IMG/VR virus record: IMGVR_UViG_3300027754_005989
Span: 62,001 to 126,000 of that record
Origin: a virus
Strand: one strand, 5' to 3'
DNA: 64,000 nucleotides
A program made the position numbers and the translations under genes. Numbering within the stretch: position 1 is the stretch's first letter; every line of letters begins with the position of its first letter. Below are positions 12,852-19,491 of the stretch, piece by piece. The notes below the pieces were generated by a model. It worked only from the letters and a program-made list of their open reading frames with translations. It was not told the origin of the DNA and ran no database searches.

Positions 12852-13172
12852 ATGTATACTTTCAAGAAGGCCCAAGAGTTTCTCGGCAAGCGTCAGCAAA
12901 AGAAGCTGGCGCACAACACCACCATCCGTATCGAAGACGGTCTGATCAAGATCAAGTACCACGCCACCGACATCGTCACCATCACGCATGACGATGTCTA
13001 CACCCTGAACAATGGTGGTTGGTCAACCCCAACCACCAAGACCCGCATAAACAAGTTCAGCCCTGCCCGAATCTACCAGCAGGACTTCTGCTGGTACATC
13101 AAGGCGGGCGACAAGTCCCTGCCTTTCAACAACGGCTCTAAAGTAGATGTCAATGGTATCATACTACCTTGA
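12852..13172 (+). CDS. Conserved phage protein, 'KAQEFLG' family (106 aa)
   Basis: ATG after AAAGGAGACAACCC. 'FKKAQEFLGKRQQKKLAHNT' then 'ATDIVTITHDDVYTLNNGGW' and 'TPTTKTRINKF' follow a conserved phage pattern (KAQEFLGxRxxxKLxxNT...TDxVTxxxDGxxxLNxGGWxTxTTKxRIN) of unknown function. Highly basic and beta-rich, so nucleic-acid binding is possible. Ends 24 bases before a strong terminator. Confidence 0.82.
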   Translation: MYTFKKAQEFLGKRQQKKLAHNTTIRIEDGLIKIKYHATDIVTITHDDVYTLNNGGWSTPTTKTRINKFSPARIYQQDFCWYIKAGDKSLPFNNGSKVDVNGIILP

Positions 13173-13196
13173 CCCGCACCTACTGAGATTCTCCCA

Positions 13197-13230
13197 GCCC
13201 GCCACCCAGAAAGTGGCGGGCCTTTTTTTG
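13197..13230 (+). terminator. Rho-independent terminator closing region 1
   Basis: GCCCGCCAC pairs with GTGGCGGGC over a 7-base loop, then seven T. Confidence 0.95.
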
Positions 13231-13231
13231 T

Positions 13232-13598
13232 TTCATAAACAATACAGATAAAAGTAGTTTACTATTATTGTTTGTCTGGAAAATATATAAGATAAAAATA
13301 GTTTAAATATATTTTTACAAAAAAAATAATTAAACAATTAATAATGAAAAAGTTTTAGACTATGGGATACCCCCCTACCCCCCTACCCGCTATGACTGTC
13401 TTCCTTTTGATTCACTCCTTAGCCCTTTTTTGGCCACGGGGATTGTTGCAAATTTTCGTCCCCAACAATTTATGAATTATCCCATATGGGCTGGAAAGTC
13501 AATCGGGGTGGCATCCTAAAAAAATGCGCCGGGAGGTTTTTTGATTTTGGAGGGAGGGTTTTTGGGTGGTTTGGGAGGCGAAAAGAAGATTGTTTGTT
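13232..13598. other. Non-coding boundary region, AT-rich then G-rich
   Basis: No gene is supported. 13232-13350 is very AT-rich with repeated GATAAAAATAGTTTA-like words (GATAAAAGTAGTTTACTA at 13247, GATAAAAATAGTTTAAA at 13291). 13370-13388 is a C-tract (two runs of six C and one of three, spaced by TA) whose complement can form a G-quadruplex. 13500-13590 is strongly G-rich on the plus strand (GGGAGGTTTTTTG, GGAGGGAGGGTTTTTGGG). The region separates single-promoter early cassettes from the mixed-strand part, so an origin or boundary element is possible. Confidence 0.5.
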
Positions 13599-13831
13599 CC
13601 TAGAGCAATAGGGGAAGCTCCTGAAGCAATAGGGGAAGCTCCTAGAGCAATAGGGGAAGCTCCTGAAGCAATAGGGGAAGCTCCTGAAGCAATAGGGGAA
13701 GCTCCTGAAGCAATGGGGGAAGCTCCTGAAGCAATGGGGGAAGCTCCTGAAGCAATGGGGGGAAGCTCCTGAAGCAATGGGGGGAAGCTCCTGAAGCAAT
13801 AGGGGAAGCTCCTGAATCAATGGGGGAAGCT
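13599..13831. repeat. Eleven tandem 21/22-bp repeats
   Basis: Unit CCTGAAGCAATAGGGGAAGCT, eleven copies. Units 1 and 3 begin CCTAGAGC, units 6-9 and 11 have ATGGGGG, units 8 and 9 carry an extra G (22 bp), unit 11 has GAATC. There are no unique spacers, so this is not a CRISPR array. It ends two bases before the stop codon of the leftward gene 13834. Confidence 0.95.
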
Positions 13832-13833
13832 CA

Positions 13834-14700
13834 TCACTTTGGCAGGAAGACTCTTTTCATATGATCTAAATCTGTTTCAAAAGGGTTTTTGCTTGATCCC
13901 GGTATGTCCTTGATAACCTTTTCGAGACCTCCCTTGGAATCGACATTACGGAAGAACTCCAAATCCTTATCTGCTCTGCTTGTGCTTGGATAAACCGATC
14001 TGGCATCTATATTTCCAAATTGGTCCTTGGAGCTCCTGTTATAAGTTGGATCGTATCCAGAAGTTGTTGGCCTTAGAGCATCAAATGCTTGTCCTATCAA
14101 ATCATTAGCTTTTTCGCTGGAATCCATTAAGAATTTACCTGCTTTTTTGATTGGATCTGTCAATCCAAAAAGTTCTAAAGCTTTCTTTACCAGCCATATA
14201 GCTGCATCTGCTGAAGATTTGACAACTGCTTGGAAAGCTGGCCAAAGGTATTCGGTGCCTATCCATTTGAATAATGTTCCTATCTTGTCAGCAAGTGGTG
14301 CCAAGAAAGGGAAAAGAGACCTGATTGCGTCAAAGCGGAAACCAAGGTATATGATGGCAGCAACGAATGTGATCAATCCCACTTTCTTGATGATACTCCA
14401 GATCATGGAGAGTGGTCCGCTGGGTTTCTCGATTTTAGCCTCGTCTTCCTTTGTAATTTTGGCGTTTTTGGCTTGAGGAGACTTGGAGAGCATCTTCATG
14501 GCCAAACTTGGCAGGAAGAAGAATTCGTTTAATTTCTGGCATTCAATATCAACTATCATTCTTTCCTGAATGCTCATGCTGTTGTAGAGGTTATTGAGAA
14601 CTTTTTCCTCCAAGTCTTTGGATTCTTGGATGGACAATCCAGATTTTTTCAGGATGGACCTTTCTATTTCTTTGCAGCGATATTGATCAAGATTTAGCAT
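13834..14700 (-). CDS. Membrane protein (288 aa)
   Basis: I choose ATG 14700, with AAAGGATATAACC upstream; a longer in-frame start at 14850 would run into the opposite gene. N-terminal 100 residues are helical and charged ('NLDQYRCKEIERSILKKSGL'), then a hydrophobic stretch 'VGLITFVAAIIYLGF' (about residues 120-134), a further amphipathic region ('LFPFLAPLADKIGTLFKWIG', 'AAIWLVKKALELFGL') and a polar C-terminus. Similar architecture (polar N-terminus, central hydrophobic block, polar tail) recurs in genes 24365 and 26837. Unknown function; possibly an internal virion or membrane-interacting protein. Confidence 0.8.
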   Translation of the reverse strand: MLNLDQYRCKEIERSILKKSGLSIQESKDLEEKVLNNLYNSMSIQERMIVDIECQKLNEFFFLPSLAMKMLSKSPQAKNAKITKEDEAKIEKPSGPLSMIWSIIKKVGLITFVAAIIYLGFRFDAIRSLFPFLAPLADKIGTLFKWIGTEYLWPAFQAVVKSSADAAIWLVKKALELFGLTDPIKKAGKFLMDSSEKANDLIGQAFDALRPTTSGYDPTYNRSSKDQFGNIDARSVYPSTSRADKDLEFFRNVDSKGGLEKVIKDIPGSSKNPFETDLDHMKRVFLPK

Positions 14701-14779
14701 GGTTATATCCTTTTCTTTATATATCGGATGGAAATAAAAAAGGTTGCAATTTAAATTAATTGTTGTTAAAAAGTGAATT

Positions 14780-15184
14780 ATGCAAGAGCCTCTTACTTTA
14801 CATGAAGAAATTGTCAAGAAGTTGCGCAATCGTTCAGAGATTGCTTTCAAGGATTATTTCTGTGGTATGGTTAGGAATAGTGGTACAGAGTGCATCGATG
14901 GATATTTGATTTATTTCCCTGTTGGTGACAGATTTCTTTGCAAAGACGATGTGGACAATGTTCCGGGTAGTGGGGCTAGTGGTTTTGTGGGAGGTCACGC
15001 CGAAGAGTTTACGGTATTTCATGACTGTAGTGATGTGGCTATTGCTTACAAGAGGTGTCGAGAATCTTATAATAGAGCGGGCATGATCCATCCTAGGGGT
15101 TACTGTTGCAGAGTGGACTGGCATATCAACAAGGGTTTCAAGATATTAAATTTCAGCGCATTTGGGGTGGATAATGGGATGTGA
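14780..15184 (+). CDS. Cys-rich hypothetical protein (134 aa)
   Basis: ATG with no strong ribosome site visible (AAAAAGTGAATT). Seven or so Cys/His positions ('DYFCGMVRNSGTEC', 'KRCRESYNRAGM', 'RGYCCRVDWH') might bind metal. The last 12 codons lie in the first unit of a short DNA repeat that belongs to the start region of the next gene, so the natural C-terminus may have been altered. Unknown function. Confidence 0.65.
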   Translation: MQEPLTLHEEIVKKLRNRSEIAFKDYFCGMVRNSGTECIDGYLIYFPVGDRFLCKDDVDNVPGSGASGFVGGHAEEFTVFHDCSDVAIAYKRCRESYNRAGMIHPRGYCCRVDWHINKGFKILNFSAFGVDNGM

Positions 15185-15275
15185 CATTAATGGATTGGAT
15201 TTCAGCGCATTTGTGGTGGAAAAAGGATTGGATTTCAGCGCATTTGGGGTGGAAAATGGGATGTGACATTAATAT
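15150..15275 (+). repeat. Partial triplication around the start of gene 15256
   Basis: TTCAGCGCATTTGGGGTGG-type units start at 15152, 15201 and 15234 (spacing 49 and 33). The first and third continue into ATGGGATGTGACATTAAT, i.e. the start codon and first codons of gene 15256; the second is truncated before it. Confidence 0.9.
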
Positions 15276-15720
15276 TCATCTGGAATATGTGGACAGCAGG
15301 GGTTCCTTAGAATATTTTGCAGAGATCAATCTTTTAAGGAACTATGATATGTTTGGGATTATGGCTGGTGTGCGTGGTGGAGATTCCCTTTATGATCCCA
15401 AGGGATTGCCTTCTGATCCATCTCACAGGGTGATTGAGTGCTGTACCTATTATGTTGCGGTAAATCCTCTTGATGCATCTCCAGAATCATCTGAGACAGA
15501 AATGCTTGCCACGGCCCGTTATTTTGGGAGTGGAAGATTGTACAATCCAGACCTTCATAACTTTTCTTGGCTTAGTCTTAAAGAATACAAGAATGTGCTC
15601 AAGGCATATTCCAAGAAGTATGGCAAGCCCAATGTTACTTGGGAATCTATTCTCATATCCATGAAGTTTTTTAAGAAGAGAGGATTCAAGCCTCGTCTGG
15701 TTTTCTGGTTTGAAGGCTAG
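15256..15720 (+). CDS. Conserved 'MGCDIN' family protein (154 aa)
   Basis: ATG 15256 chosen because 'MGCDINIHLEYVDSRG' is the typical start of a conserved phage family (MGCDIHxxxE); a longer frame from 15181 only reads the upstream repeat copies. 'LLRNYDMFGIMAGVRGGDSL' and 'DPKGLPSDPSHRV' are further family hallmarks (RxYxxFxxMAGVRxG ... RGLPxDxS). Function unknown. The stop overlaps the stop of the leftward glycosyltransferase by 4 bases. Confidence 0.82.
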   Translation: MGCDINIHLEYVDSRGSLEYFAEINLLRNYDMFGIMAGVRGGDSLYDPKGLPSDPSHRVIECCTYYVAVNPLDASPESSETEMLATARYFGSGRLYNPDLHNFSWLSLKEYKNVLKAYSKKYGKPNVTWESILISMKFFKKRGFKPRLVFWFEG

Positions 15721-17066
15721 TAAAGAGTCCAATTCCTTATTTTTTCCATTTTTTCTATCTTATCATCTAATGTGATAGCATCCACAGCGTGGTGGAAAAG
15801 TATGGTTTTCCTGTATTCTTCTTGTTTCTCTCCAGCGTGAATCTGCCATTTTTGTGGAATCAATTCATAGTTAATCTTATGTTTTTCCTCACGGATGAGG
15901 GATTGGTCGAAAAACGGATATCTCGCAATCATTTCAGGCATTCTGCCATCATATTCCTCCAGAATCTCATTCCATCTCTTGTGGATCATCTCATAGAAAG
16001 CGATAACTATATCTGATTTAGATTTTTTATACATGAGGACACCGGCGTTGAGTAGAGGGGTGTCATTTTCGGAGTATTCGTGTGGGTAGTAGATATCACG
16101 ATCTTGTTCTTCCATGAAGCGTATCAATTTTTTCCATTCTTGTAGTCGATTGGGGAAGAATTGAACATCGCAATCGCTCCAGAAGATATATCGGTGGTGG
16201 GAATTACCTGATTGGACTGTCTTGAATACTTTGAGCATGTTTTCGAGTTTCATTTTGATGCAGTAGTTGTAGGTGTCGGATTTGAATTTGATTTCGGGTT
16301 TATATCCACGGGGAATTTGGTAGCTGATGTGCATGATGTTCTGTTTTTGCACACCTGCCTCTTGGAGGCTTGTTTTCCAGCTTTGTGTGAGTGTTCTGTA
16401 GTTGTCTGCTGCGCTTGATCCGAAGATGACTGAGTCCATTAAGAGTGGAATTCTTTTGATTTTGAGGTCTTTTCTATTGCTGAAGTAGAGCATGGCGACT
16501 CTTTCGTAGATGTATGCAGCGGTTCTGGAGGGGTCATCGACTTTGATTTTGAAGTCGTACCCATGTTTCTTGTGCATTTCTTGGAAGGTTTTTCTGAAGT
16601 TATTGACGAAGTCGATAAAGACTGTTTTGTGGCAGACGAAGTTGTTTGCCCAGAGTGTATCGTCGTTGGTGAGTGGTATTCCCATGATATTGGATAGGTC
16701 TTTCATGTAGGGTTCTATTGTTTGGTGGTAGGAGTATGTCCATTTGAGCCAATGGTTTTTGAAAAAGTCATGTGTTGGTGCTGCTGCTAGGACTGTGTCG
16801 GGTTTTAGGAGGTTCTTGATGGATTCTAGGTTTTCTAGTCCTATTAAGTCGTGGTATTTATCGTTGAAGTTATGGGTGAGAGTTCCGATATATTCTGGAC
16901 AATTGCTGAATGTTTCAGGGTCTTGGAGGTAGAACCTGTTTTCAGCTATGTCGTTGGTGTTTGGGACGGGTAGATTTAGCTTGGACAGGTCTGTTTTTTC
17001 TAGGAATTCTAAGTCTGGAATCTTTTTGAGTGAATCTTCGTTATGTCCCAAGATGAATATTTTCAT
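15717..17066 (-). CDS. Glycosyltransferase-like protein (449 aa)
   Basis: I choose ATG 17066, which overlaps the stop of the upstream methyltransferase gene (ATGA). The C-terminal half reads as a GT-A-type nucleotide-sugar transferase: 'RYIFWSDCDVQFFPNR' contains the DxD metal/nucleotide motif, followed by 'DTPLLNAGVLMYKKS' (acceptor-side 'NAGV' loop) and 'PFFDQSLIREE' then a late 'QIHAGEKQEEYRKTILFHHA' with conserved His. The N-terminal half ('MKIFILGHNEDSLKKIPDLE') looks like a second alpha/beta domain that resembles a truncated sugar-related fold ('LIGLENLESIKNLL' and 'LGHN' turn). Works with the coupled methyltransferase in glycan synthesis or modification; sugar and acceptor unknown. Confidence 0.8.
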   Translation of the reverse strand: MKIFILGHNEDSLKKIPDLEFLEKTDLSKLNLPVPNTNDIAENRFYLQDPETFSNCPEYIGTLTHNFNDKYHDLIGLENLESIKNLLKPDTVLAAAPTHDFFKNHWLKWTYSYHQTIEPYMKDLSNIMGIPLTNDDTLWANNFVCHKTVFIDFVNNFRKTFQEMHKKHGYDFKIKVDDPSRTAAYIYERVAMLYFSNRKDLKIKRIPLLMDSVIFGSSAADNYRTLTQSWKTSLQEAGVQKQNIMHISYQIPRGYKPEIKFKSDTYNYCIKMKLENMLKVFKTVQSGNSHHRYIFWSDCDVQFFPNRLQEWKKLIRFMEEQDRDIYYPHEYSENDTPLLNAGVLMYKKSKSDIVIAFYEMIHKRWNEILEEYDGRMPEMIARYPFFDQSLIREEKHKINYELIPQKWQIHAGEKQEEYRKTILFHHAVDAITLDDKIEKMEKIRNWTLY

Positions 17067-17785
17067 AGGGTATAATTTTCGTCCTTGTATAGAAAGTCTA
17101 GGCAACCTGCGAGTTGCAATCCGGGTTTTCCTTGGAATTTTGGTGGTTTGGTGTTGAGATTTTCATGCCACCAGTCTGGGTTGAGGATGTGTTCCATATA
17201 TCCTTTGAGGCAGGCTTCGTGGGTGAAGATGCCGGGGCTTTGGATGTGGTTCCAGAGGTTTTTGATGATGAACTGTGCTGTATCGTGAAGGTCCACATCG
17301 ATGAATATGGTGTGGAATGGTTTGATGTTATTGGGGAGTGTTTTTTCGATTAGTCCAGAGATGATGATGCATTGTTTTTCTACTTTGAACCATTTGAGGT
17401 TTTCTTGAACTTTCTTTATGGAGCAAGAGTATTGGTTCTTGGTGAATTCTGCGATGGATTGGAGTTCTGGGTCGTAGGTTTCGTAGGAGGCTTCATGAGG
17501 AAGTCCTGTGAATGAGTCGAAGATATAGTATTTTTTTTCTGTGAGTTGTGCTACTTTTGCAAGTTTGGCGCTCATGCCACCCTCGAAGCAACCGAATTCC
17601 GCAATATCGCCGGGGATGTGGTGTGTTTTTAGGATATGGTGTGAGATGTAGAGAGCATCATAGACATAGTGGGCGCAGGGCAGGGTTTTTTGGACGGTGT
17701 GGAAATAGCCTGCTAGAGATGTCCTGATGTTTTTTTTATCTGGACCTTTTTCGGTTGCTAGGTTGATGAATTCATATTCTGTCAT
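17063..17785 (-). CDS. TylF/MycF-type O-methyltransferase (240 aa)
   Basis: SAM-dependent methyltransferase of the macrocin O-methyltransferase type: 'GDIAEFGCFEGGMSAKLAKV' is the SAM-binding loop (motif I), 'KKYYIFDSFTGLPHE' the acidic loop with 'DSFxGLP' that is diagnostic for the family, and 'FHTIFIDVDLHDTAQFIIKN' holds the metal-ligand Asp region. Length matches the family. These enzymes methylate sugar hydroxyls. The ATGA overlap with the downstream glycosyltransferase suggests they modify the same glycan. Confidence 0.9.
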   Translation of the reverse strand: MTEYEFINLATEKGPDKKNIRTSLAGYFHTVQKTLPCAHYVYDALYISHHILKTHHIPGDIAEFGCFEGGMSAKLAKVAQLTEKKYYIFDSFTGLPHEASYETYDPELQSIAEFTKNQYSCSIKKVQENLKWFKVEKQCIIISGLIEKTLPNNIKPFHTIFIDVDLHDTAQFIIKNLWNHIQSPGIFTHEACLKGYMEHILNPDWWHENLNTKPPKFQGKPGLQLAGCLDFLYKDENYTL

Positions 17786-17827
17786 TTTGATCCCCGAGAG
17801 TTATAGATAGTTTATTCAGGGGGAAAT

Positions 17828-18166
17828 ATGAAAAAGATCGACATTAATTACATACGGTATTTGAGTGGTGTGATCAGCGAGGCTGCTTACATGGGGGATG
17901 GTTTAGCAGCGCCAGCGGAGAAGTTTAACCTGACGAATCCTATGGTTGGCGGGATGAAGGTTGATCCCAAGAAGATGCACATGGATTTCCACAATTGGCT
18001 TCAGGTGCAGGACAAGAACGACTATGATCTTGCGCAACTGTTTGATGGGTTAGCTCACACGAAGATCATGGAAAAGTTTCTGGGCGAGTACAAGGTTCCT
18101 GAGAATTGGGCTGGTGGGCAATTCAAGGCTACGAAGGGAATGGGGAAGCAGCAGTATATTTCGTGA
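17828..18166 (+). CDS. 'LSGVISE'-tagged protein 1 (112 aa)
   Basis: ATG after CAGGGGGAAAT. The first 18 residues, 'MKKIDINYIRYLSGVISEAA', share the pattern Y[IF]x[FY]LSGV[IL][SN]E with the otherwise different proteins at 25636 and 25982. The rest ('GGMKVDPKKMHMDFHNWLQV', 'YDLAQLFDGLAHTKIMEKFL') is helical and unrelated to them. A shared N-terminal segment on unlike bodies suggests a sorting tag, possibly for packaging into the head. Function of the body unknown. Confidence 0.8.
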   Translation: MKKIDINYIRYLSGVISEAAYMGDGLAAPAEKFNLTNPMVGGMKVDPKKMHMDFHNWLQVQDKNDYDLAQLFDGLAHTKIMEKFLGEYKVPENWAGGQFKATKGMGKQQYIS

Positions 18167-18239
18167 TTAATGTAGAAAAAAATTTATTAGCGTATACCGC
18201 TAGAGAGTGTTTGAGTTTGGATTCTTTGAGAAAATAAAT

Positions 18240-19142
18240 ATGGAAAAATCAGCATTAAATTTCCGTGAATTCATGCGTTTAGACGAGATCATGGACATTG
18301 CGTCTGCTGACACGAGTGGAATTGTTTTGCAGCGCAGCGGAAACAGTTACATATACGATTTTGAACATAATGGAGAGAGTTACAAGGTTGAAATGGAGAA
18401 TTCGGACTATCCATATGAAGACATGAAGGAATTCAACCCAACTTATGTCATTGCTTTTGAAGGTCCGAATGACATGGATTTGACTGGTACTGCTGGAATG
18501 TCAGCGACTATTATTTATCGTGCCATGTTATTGGCAATCAAGAAGCTTTTAGAGACTACTGAGGTCAACTCTTTGGAATTTGCACCTGCTGCTCCAAGGA
18601 TGTTGCCGATGTACGACATATTTTACAGAAAGTACCTGCTGCCCGACCCTCCTAGAGGGCAAGGTTTTGTGCGTGTGAGGCAGACCCTTTATGTCAGGAG
18701 TTCGCATCTTGATGACAAGATGAATCAAAAAGCAACTGGAGACCAAGAAGTTTTCCGGCAAAATATGGCAAGTGCAGATAAAAAGGTAAGGGCTAGAATT
18801 GATGATATGGATGACATCAGAAAGAAAAAGAGATTTATAGACAAGATTAACAATCCTGTAGATTCTGGGTTCTATTATTGGATAACTTTAAAAATCGGTA
18901 CTCCTAATTTACAAGGTGATAAATCCAATCATCCTGTATTGATTGCTGTGAACCACAACAAGACAGACCGCTGGGCTTATGATGACAGCATCAGGCAACA
19001 AGGAATTTATTTGCGTGATAATAACGGGAAATTCATCGCAATCATGATTAATCGACCCATGAGTCTTGCTTGGATTAAGGACTTCGTGCGTCCTGCGACA
19101 GAAGAGGAAATTCGTAGTGTGAAAGCGATGCCAAGATCCTAG
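18240..19142 (+). CDS. Tagged paralogue family member 1, GNAT-like core (300 aa)
   Basis: ATG 18240 chosen by analogy with two paralogues (21940, 23743); an upstream GTG at 18207 is also open. N-terminal tag 'NFREFMRLDEIMDI', then a shared core: 'YVIAFEGPNDMDLTGTAGMS' / 'IYRAMLLAIKKLLET' / 'SLEFAPAAPRMLPMYDIFYR'. This IYxxxxxAI...VdxLxF...RMxxxYDxF pattern resembles phage proteins with an acetyltransferase (GNAT)-like fold. This copy has an extra C-terminal domain of about 110 residues ('SGFYYWITLKIGTPNLQGDK', 'KTDRWAYDD') absent from the other two. Substrate unknown. Confidence 0.75.
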   Translation: MEKSALNFREFMRLDEIMDIASADTSGIVLQRSGNSYIYDFEHNGESYKVEMENSDYPYEDMKEFNPTYVIAFEGPNDMDLTGTAGMSATIIYRAMLLAIKKLLETTEVNSLEFAPAAPRMLPMYDIFYRKYLLPDPPRGQGFVRVRQTLYVRSSHLDDKMNQKATGDQEVFRQNMASADKKVRARIDDMDDIRKKKRFIDKINNPVDSGFYYWITLKIGTPNLQGDKSNHPVLIAVNHNKTDRWAYDDSIRQQGIYLRDNNGKFIAIMINRPMSLAWIKDFVRPATEEEIRSVKAMPRS

Positions 19143-19153
19143 TTATTTCTTAA

Positions 19154-19186
19154 AAAGTAGCAGCGACCAGAAATCGCTGCTACTTT
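19154..19186. terminator. Bidirectional terminator
   Basis: AAAGTAGCAGCGA pairs perfectly with TCGCTGCTACTTT over 7 bases, with A-rich left and T-rich right flanks; serves gene 18240 and the leftward gene 19201. Confidence 0.88.
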
Positions 19187-19200
19187 AATTTAATTTCAAA

Positions 19201-19449
19201 TTAGGCAACAAACTTCATGGGACAAAGCTTGCAATCCATCTTCTTCATCTTGCCAAACTCCTCCATGTTGTCAGCAACCTTTTTGCCACAAGAGAGACAC
19301 ATCACGGCATCGCCATGAGGAACCCATCCTTTAGCGATCTGAGCTTTAATCTGGTCGTCTGTAATCGTGTCAGGCTTCGCCTTAGCGACAGTTGCCAACT
19401 CGTCACGAATCAATTCCTTGTGCTTTGTAAAAATTTCTTCAGCGTTCAT
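19201..19449 (-). CDS. Small zinc-ribbon-like protein (82 aa)
   Basis: ATG after a site equivalent to GGAGGTAAA on the minus strand (CTATGGAGGTAAA). C-terminal 'CLSCGKKVADNMEEFGKMKK' followed by 'MDCKLCPMKFVA' provides two CxxC pairs about 22 residues apart (a zinc ribbon); the N-terminal half is helical ('DDQIKAQIAKGWVPHGDAV'). Downstream of the beta-propeller gene 19492 in the same direction and probably cotranscribed. Confidence 0.75.
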   Translation of the reverse strand: MNAEEIFTKHKELIRDELATVAKAKPDTITDDQIKAQIAKGWVPHGDAVMCLSCGKKVADNMEEFGKMKKMDCKLCPMKFVA

Positions 19450-19491
19450 TTTACCTCCATAGGGTGCTTTTTTATTGTTTAAGGGATATTA

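Noticed and set aside
13470-13820. Open frames on both strands across the tandem repeats (reading AIGEAPE or GASPIAS repeats)
   Set aside because: Such frames arise automatically from a 21-bp repeat without stops; units of 22 bp break the frame, and no ribosome site or promoter is present.
13599-13831. CRISPR array
   Set aside because: The repeats are directly abutting with no unique spacers, and no cas-like gene is nearby.
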